Shown here: piece after piece, positions 12,051 to 22,564 of the stretch | Layout: every line of letters starts with the position of its first letter | Position numbering within the stretch: position 1 is the first letter of the stretch | Source: Aedes albopictus | Lineage: Eukaryota; Arthropoda; Insecta; Diptera; Culicidae | Direction: 5' to 3' | Length of the DNA stretch: 64,000 bases | Assembly (NCBI RefSeq): GCF_035046485.1 | Contig: NC_085138.1 | Span: 333,356,421-333,420,420 of the forward strand | Made by a program: the position numbers and the translations under genes | The notes under the pieces: model-generated | Databases searched by the model: none | The model's input: the letters and a program-made list of their open reading frames with translations, nothing else | What the model was told of the DNA's origin: nothing

Positions 12051-12335
12051 TTTTTCATCCCACGAGTCGCACGGGAAATAAGGTCCACCACGCCAGAGCC
12101 CTGCATTAACGCGGTAAGGGACAGTTTACTGTAGGGGGTGCCCAGGTACCCCACAGGCTCCGTTAAAGATCGAGCATTTTTTTTTCACCCCCTCGATCAC
12201 TCATTCCTCAGCATGGGTCGCTTGACACCTTGAATTGGGGTTAGTAGTCCTATTCTTAACCGGCGACTACGCGGCTGACTCGCAAGCGGGGGGTGCGACA
12301 GGCCCCAGGACTTTCGTCCCTGCTGCCCCTAAAAA
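12051..12335 (-). other. 5' UTR of the R1-clade element, with a module shared with the 62.3-kb region
   Basis: About 285 bp upstream of the ORF1 ATG is non-coding and GC-rich near its outer end. The part from about 12155 to 12290 (GGCTCCGTTAAAGATCGAGC on the plus strand, then CCCCCTC, CATCAGCA/CCTCAGCA, GACACCTTG) is clearly homologous to 62318-62455, which lies next to a different non-LTR element. Its function is unknown; an internal promoter or RNA-recognition segment is possible. Confidence 0.6.
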
Positions 12336-12349
12336 ACGCAAAACGAATG

Positions 12350-12732
12350 AAAGAAATTTTAAGTTTTCGATTTTTGCCGCTAGGTGACGTTGTAAGCGTT
12401 CAATAATCGAACCCTTTCTTATTATTGTAGGTGACTATATGCCAGAGAACTTTGTCGAAGACCGCGAAGTGATCCGACGGCTGTGAAAAAAGTTATACCC
12501 TAGGCAAAGTGAGGCAAAGTATTAAGGTTTCATTATTGATGTTATTCCTTTATATGTATTGGAAGAATAACAATAAAGTTTATCCTCACTTTTCCTAGGG
12601 TATAACTTTTTTCACAGACGTTGGATCACTTTGCGGTCTTCGACAAAGTTCACCTACAATAATACCAAAGGGTTCGATTATTAATTATTTACAGCGCTAC
12701 CTTGCGGCAAAATTCGAAAACTTAAAATTTCT
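12350..12732. mobile_element. ~380-bp palindromic foldback element
   Basis: The ends AGAAATTTTAAGTTTTCGA and TCGAAAACTTAAAATTTCT are inverted copies. Similarity continues through GCCGCTAGGTGACG / CAGCGCTACCTTGCGGC, the CAATAATCGAACCC blocks and the TCGAAGACCGCGAAGTGATC blocks up to a centre near 12540. There is no coding potential. It sits next to the 5' end of the R1 element. No unambiguous target duplication was found. Confidence 0.75.
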
Positions 12733-12734
12733 GC

Positions 12735-14730
12735 ATACATTTGGCCAAGTTTTCCCATACAAACTTCAAGCATTTTGAGCGCCCCCTTAGGCTTAATTGA
12801 TTTCGCTCAAATTTTGAATGTAGCTTCTGGGAGTCCAAAACAACTGATTTAGGAGGTAAGACTTGGCATTTTTCGAATGTTTTGTTTTTCATATAAGTGT
12901 GGGCTACCTTAGGATGGAGATTTCCTTTCGGAGATCTTTTAGCAGACTCACCAATGTTCCCGGTAGATTCAGCTCAAAGCTGTAAAATTATGTTTATTAC
13001 ATGAGAAGGGAAAAACAAAACTCATAGAGAGTACTTACAATTGGTCACTTACTAAGTAGCACAAATTCAATTCGTCTTAATATTAGATTATAAGTATGTA
13101 GTTTATGGTTTTGATCTGCAATAAGTTTATGTTTAGTATATATAGAAGAAATAATTTATTAAGTTCACTTTACAAATCTTGCATTCGCGTTTGACGTCAA
13201 CAATGATATGCAATTGTAATAATCACGGTCTCTGACAGATCATATCGATCGACTCACACATTCGTACCTGAACGCCAAAGCTTCCGGGGGCGCTCCGATA
13301 GACGAAGCTGTCGCAACAGTAAAAGTTGTTGATCACTTGACTGTCGAGGCTTGTTGTTTCAAAAACATATCGCTGGTCGCTAATGAGTAAAATCCTTCTT
13401 GTGATCATAGAGCCTTTACAGTTTACTTGGTTACGAACCATCGAAATAAAACAGAACCGGCGAGTAAAAACCTGGGCGGTGAAAAAATACAAACATCTGG
13501 CTACGCCATGGTTCAACCGGGAAAACTGGATAACACTAAAACACCAAATGGCTTACTGGTTGATGCTCTGTGTATTAGAGTTCCTGCGCCATTCACCTTC
13601 TCCAGTGGACACTGAGCACAGCAACCACTCTGTTGCCTAGCTCGCTCAGTGCTTCCAACAGGCAATTCAATTTAACCTTATTAGCCAGAGCTTAGATTTT
13701 AATAAAATATAAAACTCATTTCATTTCTTGAAATTGAAACAATGAAATCGTCGCAATTTTGCGCCGTAGTCACTCCTCAGAAATAGCGGGGGGCGATGTT
13801 CAGATGAAAAAGGCATACGGAAACTGCTTTACACCTCCACACATCCCTGCGAACGACGACGACAACGCGCGCCTTAGGTTAGGGATTCCTTGTGTCCTTG
13901 TCTCTAGATGAAATCACGTTACATACCTCGTTACGTCCCGTTTGTTGTCTGTCAATCCTTTGCACAGCGGAAACACATTCCGCCGCAGTGAATTGAGCCA
14001 GGGGGAGGCCAGAAGAAAAGAAAGCAAAAAAATGCCACTTGAGCGAAATGACAAGAACTGAGCGGTCTGAATCTGAATGATAATGCAAATATTATGTAAA
14101 TTTTGAATAAATGAAACGCGCGGCTCTTCTGCTGGCGCGTCCGGAAAGTGGGCAGGAAGCGGAAGTTATTGGACCAGAGCAGAACACGGGAAAGCTTGCC
14201 CCGGTCTCTCGATAAAAGCGACAGAAAAAAAAAAAAACGGAGATCAGCTCGAAACACAAGGGTGGAATTGAAATTTGCGTGCGCTCTCCTAGCGGTTGTC
14301 TACCGGCGCGGCGACGGCGGCAGTGGAAAAGTACAAAGTTGGAGTCTTTTTTATTCTTCCCGGAGAGCTTTTCACCGCTAACGATATAATTTTCATTCGG
14401 GGCGCCCCCGGTTGAGATGAAGTTTTCGTTTGAAGTCGCGAGTGATAAAGTGTCGCGCTTCTTGGAATGCTGATGAAGATTGCTAATGATGAGCCGTTGC
14501 GCGAGAGGCGCTGAATTGGCAGTCAATCAAGGATGGAGACTTGGCCGGGCACGATGCTGGTCAGTTCGTTCGGGGTCTGATTTGAATAATGGAGTGATGA
14601 GCGTAAGAATATGCCTTGGATGAGCATAGTATAGGGACATGGTTCAAAATATAAAATAGTTCACAAAAGAACGTTCTTCATAATAGATTTATTTTTTTTT
14701 TCTAATATAAATTGACAATTTCCGAATCTG
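12735..14730. other. Unassigned sequence, no supported gene
   Basis: About 2 kb without recognisable repeat ends or protein domains. Open frames of 60-145 codons occur on both strands (for example 14092-14526 minus and 13223-13516 minus). None has a domain-like pattern or gene-like context. A poly-A run at 14225-14237 and an AT-rich stretch at 13000-13180 are the only compositional features. Confidence 0.5.
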
Positions 14731-14734
14731 CGCG

Positions 14735-15135
14735 CATGATGAGGCAACATCCGGTTTTATCAGTTGCTCTACGTTGTACCGTGGCGATCACTGGTATCGC
14801 ACTTAGTGGATTGCTGATCATTTTGGGCGCAATTTGGCCATAAGCGGGTAGTGGATGGATGTTAGCGCCACGATAGATTCTGGCATCGATAATGTCAGAG
14901 AACTGCTACGCCGTCCGTCATACAGAATGTGATCAATTTGTGATTCCGTCTGCTGTGGTGATCTCCAGATGTAAGGAAGGCTGTGTGGAAAAAAAGTTCC
15001 TGCGCATGGTCACGTTCTTGGAGGCGGCAATATCGACGGATGTTTCCGCTCGTTGTCTGGTGGGCGCAGAACTTTCCTATCGTCAGACTGAATTCCTTGT
15101 TCTGGCCTACCTAATATCATCGAGGTGATTTCAAG
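14735..15135 (-). pseudogene. RTE-type endonuclease fragment (relic)
   Basis: The sequence aligns with the endonuclease part of the RTE element at about 19780-20175 on the same strand. Shared segments include GCCACGATAG, TCCGTCTGCTGTGGTGATCT, GGTGGGCGCAGAACTT and CTGGCCTACCT. Numerous small deletions destroy the frame. It is a decayed copy from the same or a closely related family. Confidence 0.75.
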
Positions 15136-15399
15136 TTGCTCACTGAGTAACCAGCTTTTGAGACAAAAAAAGTTACTCGAAAGTATAAAAAACCCTATGC
15201 ATTTTAATTTTACTTTTTTTTCCATACGTTTTCATACCTATAAGAATTTTTTTTCTAGGTGAAATTATGGATTGTTTATATAATAAATAGCGTATCATAT
15301 AATAAAATAGCGTATCTAATTAAAACTCGATATTTCAGAAAAAATCTTTTTGCGTCTCTAGACGTATAAAAATAGTCTCATTTATTACATTGGAAAAGG

Positions 15400-16180
15400 G
15401 CATTTCAGATGGGCCAGGATGGCTTCCCTGGGAGCCCATATAAAGAGACTCCAAGTGGCTCCAAGGGCGCCCTGAGATCTCCTGGAACACCCGATATACT
15501 CTCAAGCACCTCAGAGACTACATGGAGCCCCCTGAAATCCCTTGAGTCCCCCTGAAATGTCGCTGAGACCTCAAGGAACCCCGCGAGACCTCCAGATATC
15601 TCCCTGAAATCCTCTTGAAACCCCTTGAAACGCCACTGCGACGAAAAAAGCCTTAGACTTTTTTCTGTGCACTGCAGTTTTTACATTTTTTGTGACTTCA
15701 CACGTACAAAAAAAATCCCTATAAATAAAAGGAATATTTCAGTGATTCTTTCAAAAGTCGGGAGTTCTTCAAAAAAACATTCAAGGTCACCCCATGAATT
15801 CCCTCAAAAATACCTTCACGGACTCAATAACAAAAAGAAAACTCTATATATAATCTTTATTCTGAAATTTTCTACAGGCATTGCTTTGTTTTTTACAGCG
15901 ATTATTTCAGAATTTATTCAGTAATGCTTTGAAAGATTCCTATAAAGACGTATCAAAGGATTCGTTTGGAACACCTTCCATGGATATTGGATATTTTCAG
16001 AAGTTCCACTATGAATTTCTGCGAAAAATCCTTCAAGCATGTCTTCAGAATGTTCTCCAGCTTTTCCTTCAGAAAGTCTTCCTTGGATTTTTTAAGAAAT
16101 TCATCCATACATTTCTTCGGGAAGATTTCTATTATACCTTATTTATACATTTGGAGGTAGCTTTCGACTGAGGTATCTGG
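15400..16180. repeat. Degenerate CCTTGAAACCCC / TTCTTCAGAAATT-type repeats
   Basis: From 15410 to 15640 short degenerate units of the type CCCCTGAAATCCCTTGAG recur. From 15770 to 16110 units like TTCAGAAAGTCTTCC and ATTCCTTC recur with spacings of roughly 15-30 bp. The short ORFs here arise from the repeat and are not supported as genes. Confidence 0.55.
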
Positions 16181-16679
16181 GCACCTGGGATGATTTTCGG
16201 CGTGGCAGTCGTAATTGTTATCAAACGATCAGATACCCTCCTTCATCCGACGTTTCGATTTGTATTACATTTCTTTCAGGGAATTAGAAGTGTTGATCGC
16301 TTTCGTATTGAAAGGCTTTGTGAAAGCATAATCCGTCCGAAAAACTATGTTAAGAATCGTTGGAATCGACTTTTTGAACACTACCCAGTTACGTTTTTGC
16401 CGAATTGATCGTAGTGTGCTGTGAAAGAAGACGGATGCAAAAAATTTGCTCACTTCAAACTGTTCCTCGAAAAGTGATTTTTTTTAATTTGAAACTAACA
16501 AGAAACTAAGCTTTTCTGCCTAGAAACGAGAATTCGTGAGTTTTTGGAAAGCCGAAGATGTTTTGTCACATTTCTCAAAAATTTGCGTGTGATAGGGAAG
16601 GGCTTAGTCAGTTCCGTAGATGTGTGTCATGTGTGAGGATTTCGGAAGACCACGCGGATAGTTTCGATACAGGGGATAC

Positions 16680-17456
16680 TCAAAATAACTGGGACAGGTA
16701 AAATTTTCACTTTTTGAAAAATGTTCAACTCGCTGTAACTTTTCGAAAAGGGCATCAAATATTCTCAAATTTTTACTGTAAGTTCATCAACTAGTTGTGT
16801 ATCAGTGTACAAAATTTGGAAAAGATCGAGCCATTCTATATGAAGTTATAAAGGTTCTAGAAAAAGGTTTAATTATCCGATAGCCAACTGTGAGCTGTTA
16901 TATCTCCGGATTCAATGAACGGAATGCAATGAAATTTTGATCATTAATGACTTATATAATAAGCTATTAAAAACTTTTGACAAAACTTAAAATTCTATAC
17001 ACGAAAGAAAATTATTACGATTGGATTATTTTTTTAATATAACACCAATTATTTCAAAACTTCATCATCGTTTCAAAATTCGAGATAGTAATTATAGTTC
17101 ATTATAATAATTCCCTCTAATTGACTTGAATATGTTTATGTTTTAAAGGAAAGTAATCAAATAGCTAGCATTAAATAGAAAAAGTAATGGGATGCATATG
17201 AAAATTATATATATTTACTAAAAAAACATAGAGTAAATGAAATTGCCATAACTTTTTTCTTATTAATAATTTCTAATTAGGTAAACTGTTTTTCAAAGTT
17301 CATTATATAAGTCATAAATGATCAAAATTTCATTGCATTCGGTTCGTTGAATCCGGAGATACAACAGCTCAAAGTTGGCTATCGGATAATTAGACCTTTT
17401 TCTAGAATCTTCATAACTTCGTGTAGAATGGCCCAATCTTTACCAGTTTTTATTCA
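16680..17456. mobile_element. Long-inverted-repeat element, right end truncated
   Basis: A left arm (GATCGAGCCATTCTATATGA, TTCTAGAAAAAGG, TATCCGATAGCCAACT, ATCTCCGGATTCAATGAACG) is repeated inverted at about 17285-17445. The centre is AT-rich. The outer ~130 bp of the left arm, starting TACTCAAAATAACTGGGACA, has no counterpart on the right, where a different repeat starts at 17461. The phrasing CGCTGTAACTTTTC...CATCAAATATTCTCAAATTT resembles the elements at 38019 and 45820, so these appear to be related families. Confidence 0.65.
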
Positions 17457-17460
17457 TTAC

Positions 17461-17650
17461 TAGCTGTCCCGGCAAACGTCGTTCTGCCTGCCTACTGTGT
17501 TTTTTGACATGCAGCTCCAAAGAGACGTCCCCCGTAAAGTCATCTGTATGGGAGCCCCCCGTTCCCGAGACCGTAGATGTCTCACATCAAGCTAAGAACC
17601 TTCCCCGGCCCCAACAGTACCCACATACAAAATTTCACACCGATCGGTTC
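17461..17650. repeat. Interspersed repeat, left part (split by the RTE element)
   Basis: The segment begins ACTAGCTGTCCCGGCAAACG and ends at CACCGATCGGTTC. It continues on the other side of the RTE element at 21051-21125 (GATCGGTTCAATAGTTTTCG, then a CAGACAGACAGACAAACAG run). It looks like one dispersed repeat interrupted by a later insertion. The family is not classified here. Confidence 0.6.
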
Positions 17651-20600
17651 ATACATACATACATACATTTATTTGTTCAACATCATTAAGACAAGACATA
17701 ATCAACAATAGTACGCCACAATACTCGGTTTGTGGCTGCCGCTCTCCATCCTCGGTCGCGCCCAATGCTCGCCAAGTCACGCTCCACCTGGTCCGCCCAT
17801 CGTGCTCTCTGCGCTCCACGCCTTCTTGTGCCAAGCGGATCCGTTGCAAACACCAGCTTTGCAGGGTTGTTGTCCGGCATTCTTGCAACATGCCCTGCCC
17901 ACCGTATCCTTCCGGCTTTGGCCACCTTCTGGATGCTGGGTTCGCCGTAAAGTGCAGCGAGCTCGTGGTTCATCCTTCTCCGCCACACACCGTTCTCCTG
18001 CACGCCGCCGAAGATCGTTCTTAGCACGCGTCGCTCGAAAACTCCGAGTGCTTGTAGGTCCTCCTCGAGCATGGTCCATGTCTCGTGCCCGTAGAGGATC
18101 ACCGGTCTTATTAGCGTTTTGTACATGGTGCATTTGGTGCGTGGGTGAATCTTTTTCGACCGCAGTTTCTTCTGGAGCCCGTAGTAGGCCCGACTTCCGC
18201 TGATGATGCGCCTCCGAATTTCTCGGCTCACGTTGTTGTCAGCCGTCAGTAAAGATCCGAGGTAGACGAATTCCTCCACCACCTCGAAAGTATCCCCGTC
18301 TATCGTAACATTACTACCCAGACGGATCCGGTCGTGTTCGGTTCCGCCTACCAGCATGTACTTTGTTTTTGAGGCATTCACCACCAGTCCGACCTTTGCT
18401 GCTTCGCGTTTCAGGCGGGCGTACAGTTCTGCCACCGTTCCAAATGTTCTAGCGATAATGTCCATGTCGTCCGCAAAGCACACAAACTGACCGGATTTTG
18501 TGAAAATCGTTCCCCGGCTGTTGAGCCCGGCTCGTCGCATCACACCTTCCAGCGCGATGTTGAAGAGTAGACATGAGAGTCCGTCACCTTGTCGCAGTCC
18601 CCGGCGAGATACGAATGAACTGGATAGTTCACCCGAAACTCTTACGCAGTTTTGCACACCGTTCATCGTTGCTTTAATAAGTCTAGTCAGCTTCCCAGGA
18701 AAGCCGTTTTCGTCCATGATTCTCCATAGCTCTGCGCGGTCGATACTATCGTATGCCGCTTTGAAGTCGATGAACAGGTGGTGCGTTGGGACCTGGTATT
18801 CACGGCATTTCTGGAGGATTTGCCGTACGGTAAAGATCTGGTCCGTTGTCGACCGGCCGTCGATGAAGCCGGCTTGATAACTTCCCACGAACTCATTTGT
18901 TTTAGGTGACAGACGACGGAAGATGATCTGGGATAGCACTTTGTAGGCAGCATTCAAAATAGTGATCGCCCTGAAGTTCTCACATTCCAAATGGTCGCCT
19001 TTCTTGTGAATGGGGCAGATTACCCCTTCCTTCCACTCCTCCGGTAGCTGTTCGGTTTCCCAGATCCTGACTATTAGCCGATGCAGACAGGTGGCCAACT
19101 TTTCTGGGCCCATCTTGATGAGTTCAGCTGCGATACCATCCTTACCAGCTGCTTTGTTGGTTTTGAGCTGGTGAATGGCATCCTTAACTTCCCTCAGCGT
19201 GGGAGTTGGTTCATTTCCGTCCTCCGCTGCACTGGCGTCGTCGTTCCTTCCGTTGCCGTGGGCTCCCGTGCCTACGTTCTCCACGCCGTTCAGGTGCTGA
19301 TCGAAGTGCTGCTTCCACCTTTCGATCACCTCACGTCCGTCCGTCAAGAGGCCTCCGTCTTTATCCCTGCATATTTCGGCTCGCGGCACGAAGCCGTTGC
19401 GGGATGCGTTGAGCTTCTGATAGAACTTCCGTGTTTCTTGGGAACGGCACAGCAGTTCCATTTCTTCACACTCCGCTTCTTCCAGGCGGCGCTTTTTCTC
19501 CCGAAAGAGGCGGGTCTGCTGTTTCCGCTTCTGTTTGTAACGTTCCACGTTCTGTCGAGTCCCTTGCTGCAGCATTACCGCCCTCGCTGCGTTCTTCTCC
19601 TCCAAAACCGTTCTGCACTCTTCGTCGAACCATTCGTTCCGTCGATTCCGTTCCACGTACCCGATGGTGCTCTCGGCTGCGTCGTTGATGGCTGCTTTCA
19701 CTGTACTCCAGCAGTCCTCTAGAGGGGCCTCATCGAGCTCGCCCTCGTCTGGCAACGCGGCTTCGAGATTCTGCGCGTATGCTGAGGCGACATCCGGTTG
19801 CTTCAGTCGCTCTAGGTTGTACCGTGGCGGTCGCCGGTACCGTACATTGTTGATGACGGAGAGTTTTGGGCGCAGTTTGACCATCACCAGATAGTGGTCG
19901 GAGTCGATGTTGGCGCCACGATAGGTCCTGACGTCGATAATGTCGGAGAAGTGCCGTCCGTCAATTAGAACGTGGTCGATTTGAGATTCCGTCTGCTGTG
20001 GTGATCTCCAGGTGTAACGATAAGGGAGGCTGTGTTGGAAAAAGGTGCTACGTATGGCCATATTTTTGGAGGCGGCGAAATCAATGAGTCGTAGGCCGTT
20101 TTCGTTCGTTTGCTGGTGGGCGCTGAACTTACCAATCGTCGGTCTGAATTCCTCCTCCTGGCCTACCTGAGCGTTCAAATCTCCTATGATGATCTTGACG
20201 TCGTGGCTTGGGCAGCGATCGTACTCGCGTTCGAGCTGCGCGTAAAATGCGTCCTTGTCATCATCAGTACTTCCGGAGTGTGGGCTGTGCACGTTTATTA
20301 TGCTGAAGTTGAAGAATCGGCCCTTGATCCTCAACCTGCACATTCTTTCGTCGATCGGCCACCAACCGATCACGCGCCTCTGCATATCACCCATCACGAT
20401 GAAAGCTGTTCCCAGCTCGCGTGTGTTGCCGCAGCTCTGGTAGATGGTATGATTACCTCTAAACGTTCGCACCATGGATCCTGTCCAACACACCTCCTGC
20501 AGCGCTACGATGCCGAACCCGCGGTCCTTCAGTAGATCGGCGAGTATGCGGGTGCTCCCAATGAAGTTGAGAGATCGGCAGTTCCACGTACCGAGTTTCC

Positions 20601-21050
20601 AATCGCAAGTCCTTTTTGTTCGCTGGGGTCGTTGCCGTTGGTCTCGGTTCGTATTATTCTGTTGCTGATTTTCCGTTACAATGGTTTTTTACGGCTGGCT
20701 CGTAGGGCCTGACACCAACCCCCTACTTTCCGGAGGACCATAGTGCACAGTTGAGCTTAGAGTCCTTCCCTGGCACTCGGACGTAGATCAGCCGCCCCTA
20801 ACATGGGGATCAGACGCTGTTGTGAGCCGCTCCTCCTGGAGAACAGACGCTCAGGTTTGCCGAAGCAAACCCCCCCTTCCCTGTCAGCCTACGACCAAAG
20901 TTCCCACCGGGGTTGGTTACCCGATCTTCCCTAAGGTTGCTCATAGTTACCGGCCGGTACCGCATGGAGGTAGGGATAGGAGTTGCTGGGCAGAGGCTAG
21001 TGGATCACATTGGGATCTGAATTGCGCAGCATACCCAGCCTTTACCGTGC
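17651..21050 (-). mobile_element. Full-length RTE-type non-LTR retrotransposon with 13-bp TSD
   Basis: A 3.4-kb element on the minus strand is bounded by the direct repeat CACCGATCGGTTC (17638-17650 and 21051-21063). It has a 5' leader of ~360 bp, one long open frame with AP-type endonuclease and reverse transcriptase, a very short 3' UTR and a TGTA-repeat tail (ATACATACATACATAC on the plus strand at 17651-17667). The short 3' UTR with a simple-repeat end and the EN-RT order are typical of RTE elements, such as the JAM1 type of Aedes. The intact frame suggests recent activity. Confidence 0.9.
17686..20688 (-). CDS. RTE-type endonuclease/reverse transcriptase polyprotein
   Basis: The protein would nick the target with its N-terminal endonuclease and prime reverse transcription there. 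The frame is open for about 1000 codons from 20688. The endonuclease begins with KLGTWNCRSLN near 20566-20598, then IALQE-like VALQEVCW, IIGDLNAQVG, and IDHVLIDGRH and SDHYLVMVKL. RT follows with KAAGKDGI, IDFKAAYDSI, LRQGDGLSCLLFNIALE and the catalytic FADDMD. The C-terminus holds VYLGSLLT, ILYGHETW and WAGHVARM blocks typical of RTE proteins. The first start-like codon downstream of the endonuclease motif is a GTG at 20493, which would remove essential endonuclease residues, and no ATG lies upstream in frame. The real start is unresolved; it may use frameshifting from a short upstream ORF or a non-AUG codon. No disabling mutation was seen. Confidence 0.9.
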   Translation of the reverse strand, partial: KTIVTENQQQNNTNRDQRQRPQRTKRTCDWKLGTWNCRSLNFIGSTRILADLLKDRGFGIVALQEVCWTGSMVRTFRGNHTIYQSCGNTRELGTAFIVMGDMQRRVIGWWPIDERMCRLRIKGRFFNFSIINVHSPHSGSTDDDKDAFYAQLEREYDRCPSHDVKIIIGDLNAQVGQEEEFRPTIGKFSAHQQTNENGLRLIDFAASKNMAIRSTFFQHSLPYRYTWRSPQQTESQIDHVLIDGRHFSDIIDVRTYRGANIDSDHYLVMVKLRPKLSVINNVRYRRPPRYNLERLKQPDVASAYAQNLEAALPDEGELDEAPLEDCWSTVKAAINDAAESTIGYVERNRRNEWFDEECRTVLEEKNAARAVMLQQGTRQNVERYKQKRKQQTRLFREKKRRLEEAECEEMELLCRSQETRKFYQKLNASRNGFVPRAEICRDKDGGLLTDGREVIERWKQHFDQHLNGVENVGTGAHGNGRNDDASAAEDGNEPTPTLREVKDAIHQLKTNKAAGKDGIAAELIKMGPEKLATCLHRLIVRIWETEQLPEEWKEGVICPIHKKGDHLECENFRAITILNAAYKVLSQIIFRRLSPKTNEFVGSYQAGFIDGRSTTDQIFTVRQILQKCREYQVPTHHLFIDFKAAYDSIDRAELWRIMDENGFPGKLTRLIKATMNGVQNCVRVSGELSSSFVSRRGLRQGDGLSCLLFNIALEGVMRRAGLNSRGTIFTKSGQFVCFADDMDIIARTFGTVAELYARLKREAAKVGLVVNASKTKYMLVGGTEHDRIRLGSNVTIDGDTFEVVEEFVYLGSLLTADNNVSREIRRRIISGSRAYYGLQKKLRSKKIHPRTKCTMYKTLIRPVILYGHETWTMLEEDLQALGVFERRVLRTIFGGVQENGVWRRRMNHELAALYGEPSIQKVAKAGRIRWAGHVARMPDNNPAKLVFATDPLGTRRRGAQRARWADQVERDLASIGRDRGWRAAATNRVLWRTIVDYVLS

Positions 21051-21125
21051 CACCGATCGGTTCAATAGTTTTCGAATGCATAACGGTCAGACAGACAGAC
21101 AAACAGAAATTCATTTTTATATATA
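21051..21125. repeat. Interspersed repeat, right part
   Basis: Continuation of the repeat at 17461-17650 beyond the RTE insertion. It contains GTTTTCGAATGCATAACGGT and CAGACAGACAGACAAACAGA, then runs into a T/TA-rich end where the next element is inserted at a TA. Confidence 0.6.
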
Positions 21126-22341
21126 CACTCCCGTTCAAAAGTTTGGGGTCACCCCCTCAAAAACATGTCATTTTTTTAGGCCCATATCTCCGCCAATTTG
21201 CGTCCGATTTCAAAACCCTAGGTTTCATTCAAAAGATAATAAGTCAAAGAAACTTTGAACATGATTTAAAAGAAACTTTTTCAAAAAAAATTGTATGTAA
21301 ACTTAACTCAAAGATGCCAAATTTTCTAAAAAATGAATATAAACTTACGGCAGTGTCGCTGGAAGTTGGGTCGACCAAATTTTAAGATGAGAGCGGTAAT
21401 ATGACCAATTTTCTATTAGCTTTCAACTGCTTTTTACAGAACTTAGCTAAAAAATCTAGAAAAAAAGTTATTAAGTAAATTATTCCTTGATGTCATCGAC
21501 CAAAAGTTTGGGGTCACCCCTCAAAATGCTGTATCGGCCAAAAGTTTGGGGTCACTATCGTAAAACATGGAAAAGTGATTTGGTGATATCTTCCTCATCT
21601 ATAGTTCAATTTTAATTATTTTTGGCTCATTTCAAAGATAATTAACTAAATTTACGTTTGATGTCTTCAACTTAACGTATTTTACGATTTTTGTATATAA
21701 AAATGTTATGTAAAGTTAGCACATTTTACCACGCTTCAAAAAATGAGGCAACTTTACGTTAAGTTTTAGTATGTAAATTTCAACAAATATGTGTGGTTCA
21801 ATGTCTATGCAGTAAGTATCATTCATTTTGTTTGAAATAAGCCAAGAAGAATTAAAATTGAATGAAAGATGACAAAGATATCAACAAATCACTTTTCCAT
21901 GTTTTACGATAGTGACCCCAAACTTTTGGCCGATACAGCATTTTGAGGGGTGACCCCAAACTTTTGGTCGATGACATCAAGGAATAATTTATTTAATAAC
22001 TTTTTTTCTAGATTTTTAAGCTAAGTTCTGTTAAAAGCAGTTGAAAGCTAATAGAAAATGGGAGATATTACCGCTCTCATCTTAAAATTTGGTCGACCCA
22101 ATTTCCAGTGACAGTGCCGTAAGTTTATATTTATTTTTTAGAAAATTTGGCAACTTTGGGTTAAGTTTACAAACAATTTTTTTTGTAAAAGTTTCTTTTA
22201 AATCATGTTCAAAGTTTCTTTGACTTATTATCTTTTAAATGAAACCTAGGGTTTTGAAATCGGACGCAAATTGGCGGAGATATGGGCCTAAAAAAATGAC
22301 ATGTTTTTGAGGGGGTGACACCAAACTTTTGAACGGGAGTG
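21126..22341. mobile_element. 1216-bp Tc1/mariner-like foldback MITE, copy A
   Basis: The element starts CACTCCCGTTCAAAAGTTTG and ends with the reverse complement, flanked by TA on both sides (21124-21125 and 22342-22343). The arms are inverted copies over at least 500 bp each and the whole element is palindromic. The core motif CAAAAGTTTGGGGTCAC occurs three times per arm: at the tip, near 21500 and near 21540. This is reminiscent of the repeated internal transposase-binding sites of IR/DR-type Tc1 elements. There is no transposase frame. A second copy of identical length lies at 54203-55418. Confidence 0.9.
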
Positions 22342-22349
22342 TATATATA

Positions 22350-22562
22350 GGGTCTTGTACTATTTGGGCAGGTGTACCTATTTTGGGCACTTGCTGCTAT
22401 AACTAAGTCAATTTCAAACCGATTGATTTGAATTTTAGTACAGAGGTAGATACTGTACGTGCCTAACTCTATACAAAATTGCAAATCAATCGGTTTGAAA
22501 TTGACTTAGTTATAGCAGCAAGTGCCCAAAATAGGTACACCTGCCGAAATGGTACAATACCC
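22350..22562. mobile_element. 213-bp palindromic MITE, TA-flanked
   Basis: The left arm GGGTCTTGTACTATTTGGGC and the inner segment CTATTTTGGGCACTTGCTGC recur inverted at the right end. TA flanks both ends (22348-22349 and 22563-22564). It is inserted only a few bases from the preceding foldback element, in the same TA run. There is no ORF. Confidence 0.85.
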
Positions 22563-22564
22563 TA

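Larger units (their letters stand above)
6841..12335 (-). mobile_element. R1-clade non-LTR retrotransposon, nearly full length (copy 2)
   Basis: Reading on the minus strand, the order is a 5' UTR (12335-12051), gag-like ORF1, EN/RT ORF2 overlapping the end of ORF1, and a 3' UTR of about 700 bp ending near 6841. This two-ORF arrangement with an apurinic-type endonuclease, RT, a C-terminal CCHC motif and no RNase H fits the R1 clade. The 3' UTR matches copy 1 throughout. Several stop codons and frameshifts make it non-autonomous. It lies inverted to copy 1, so the two form a ~2.5-kb inverted repeat with a ~4.2-kb spacer. No clear target duplication was identified. Confidence 0.85.
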
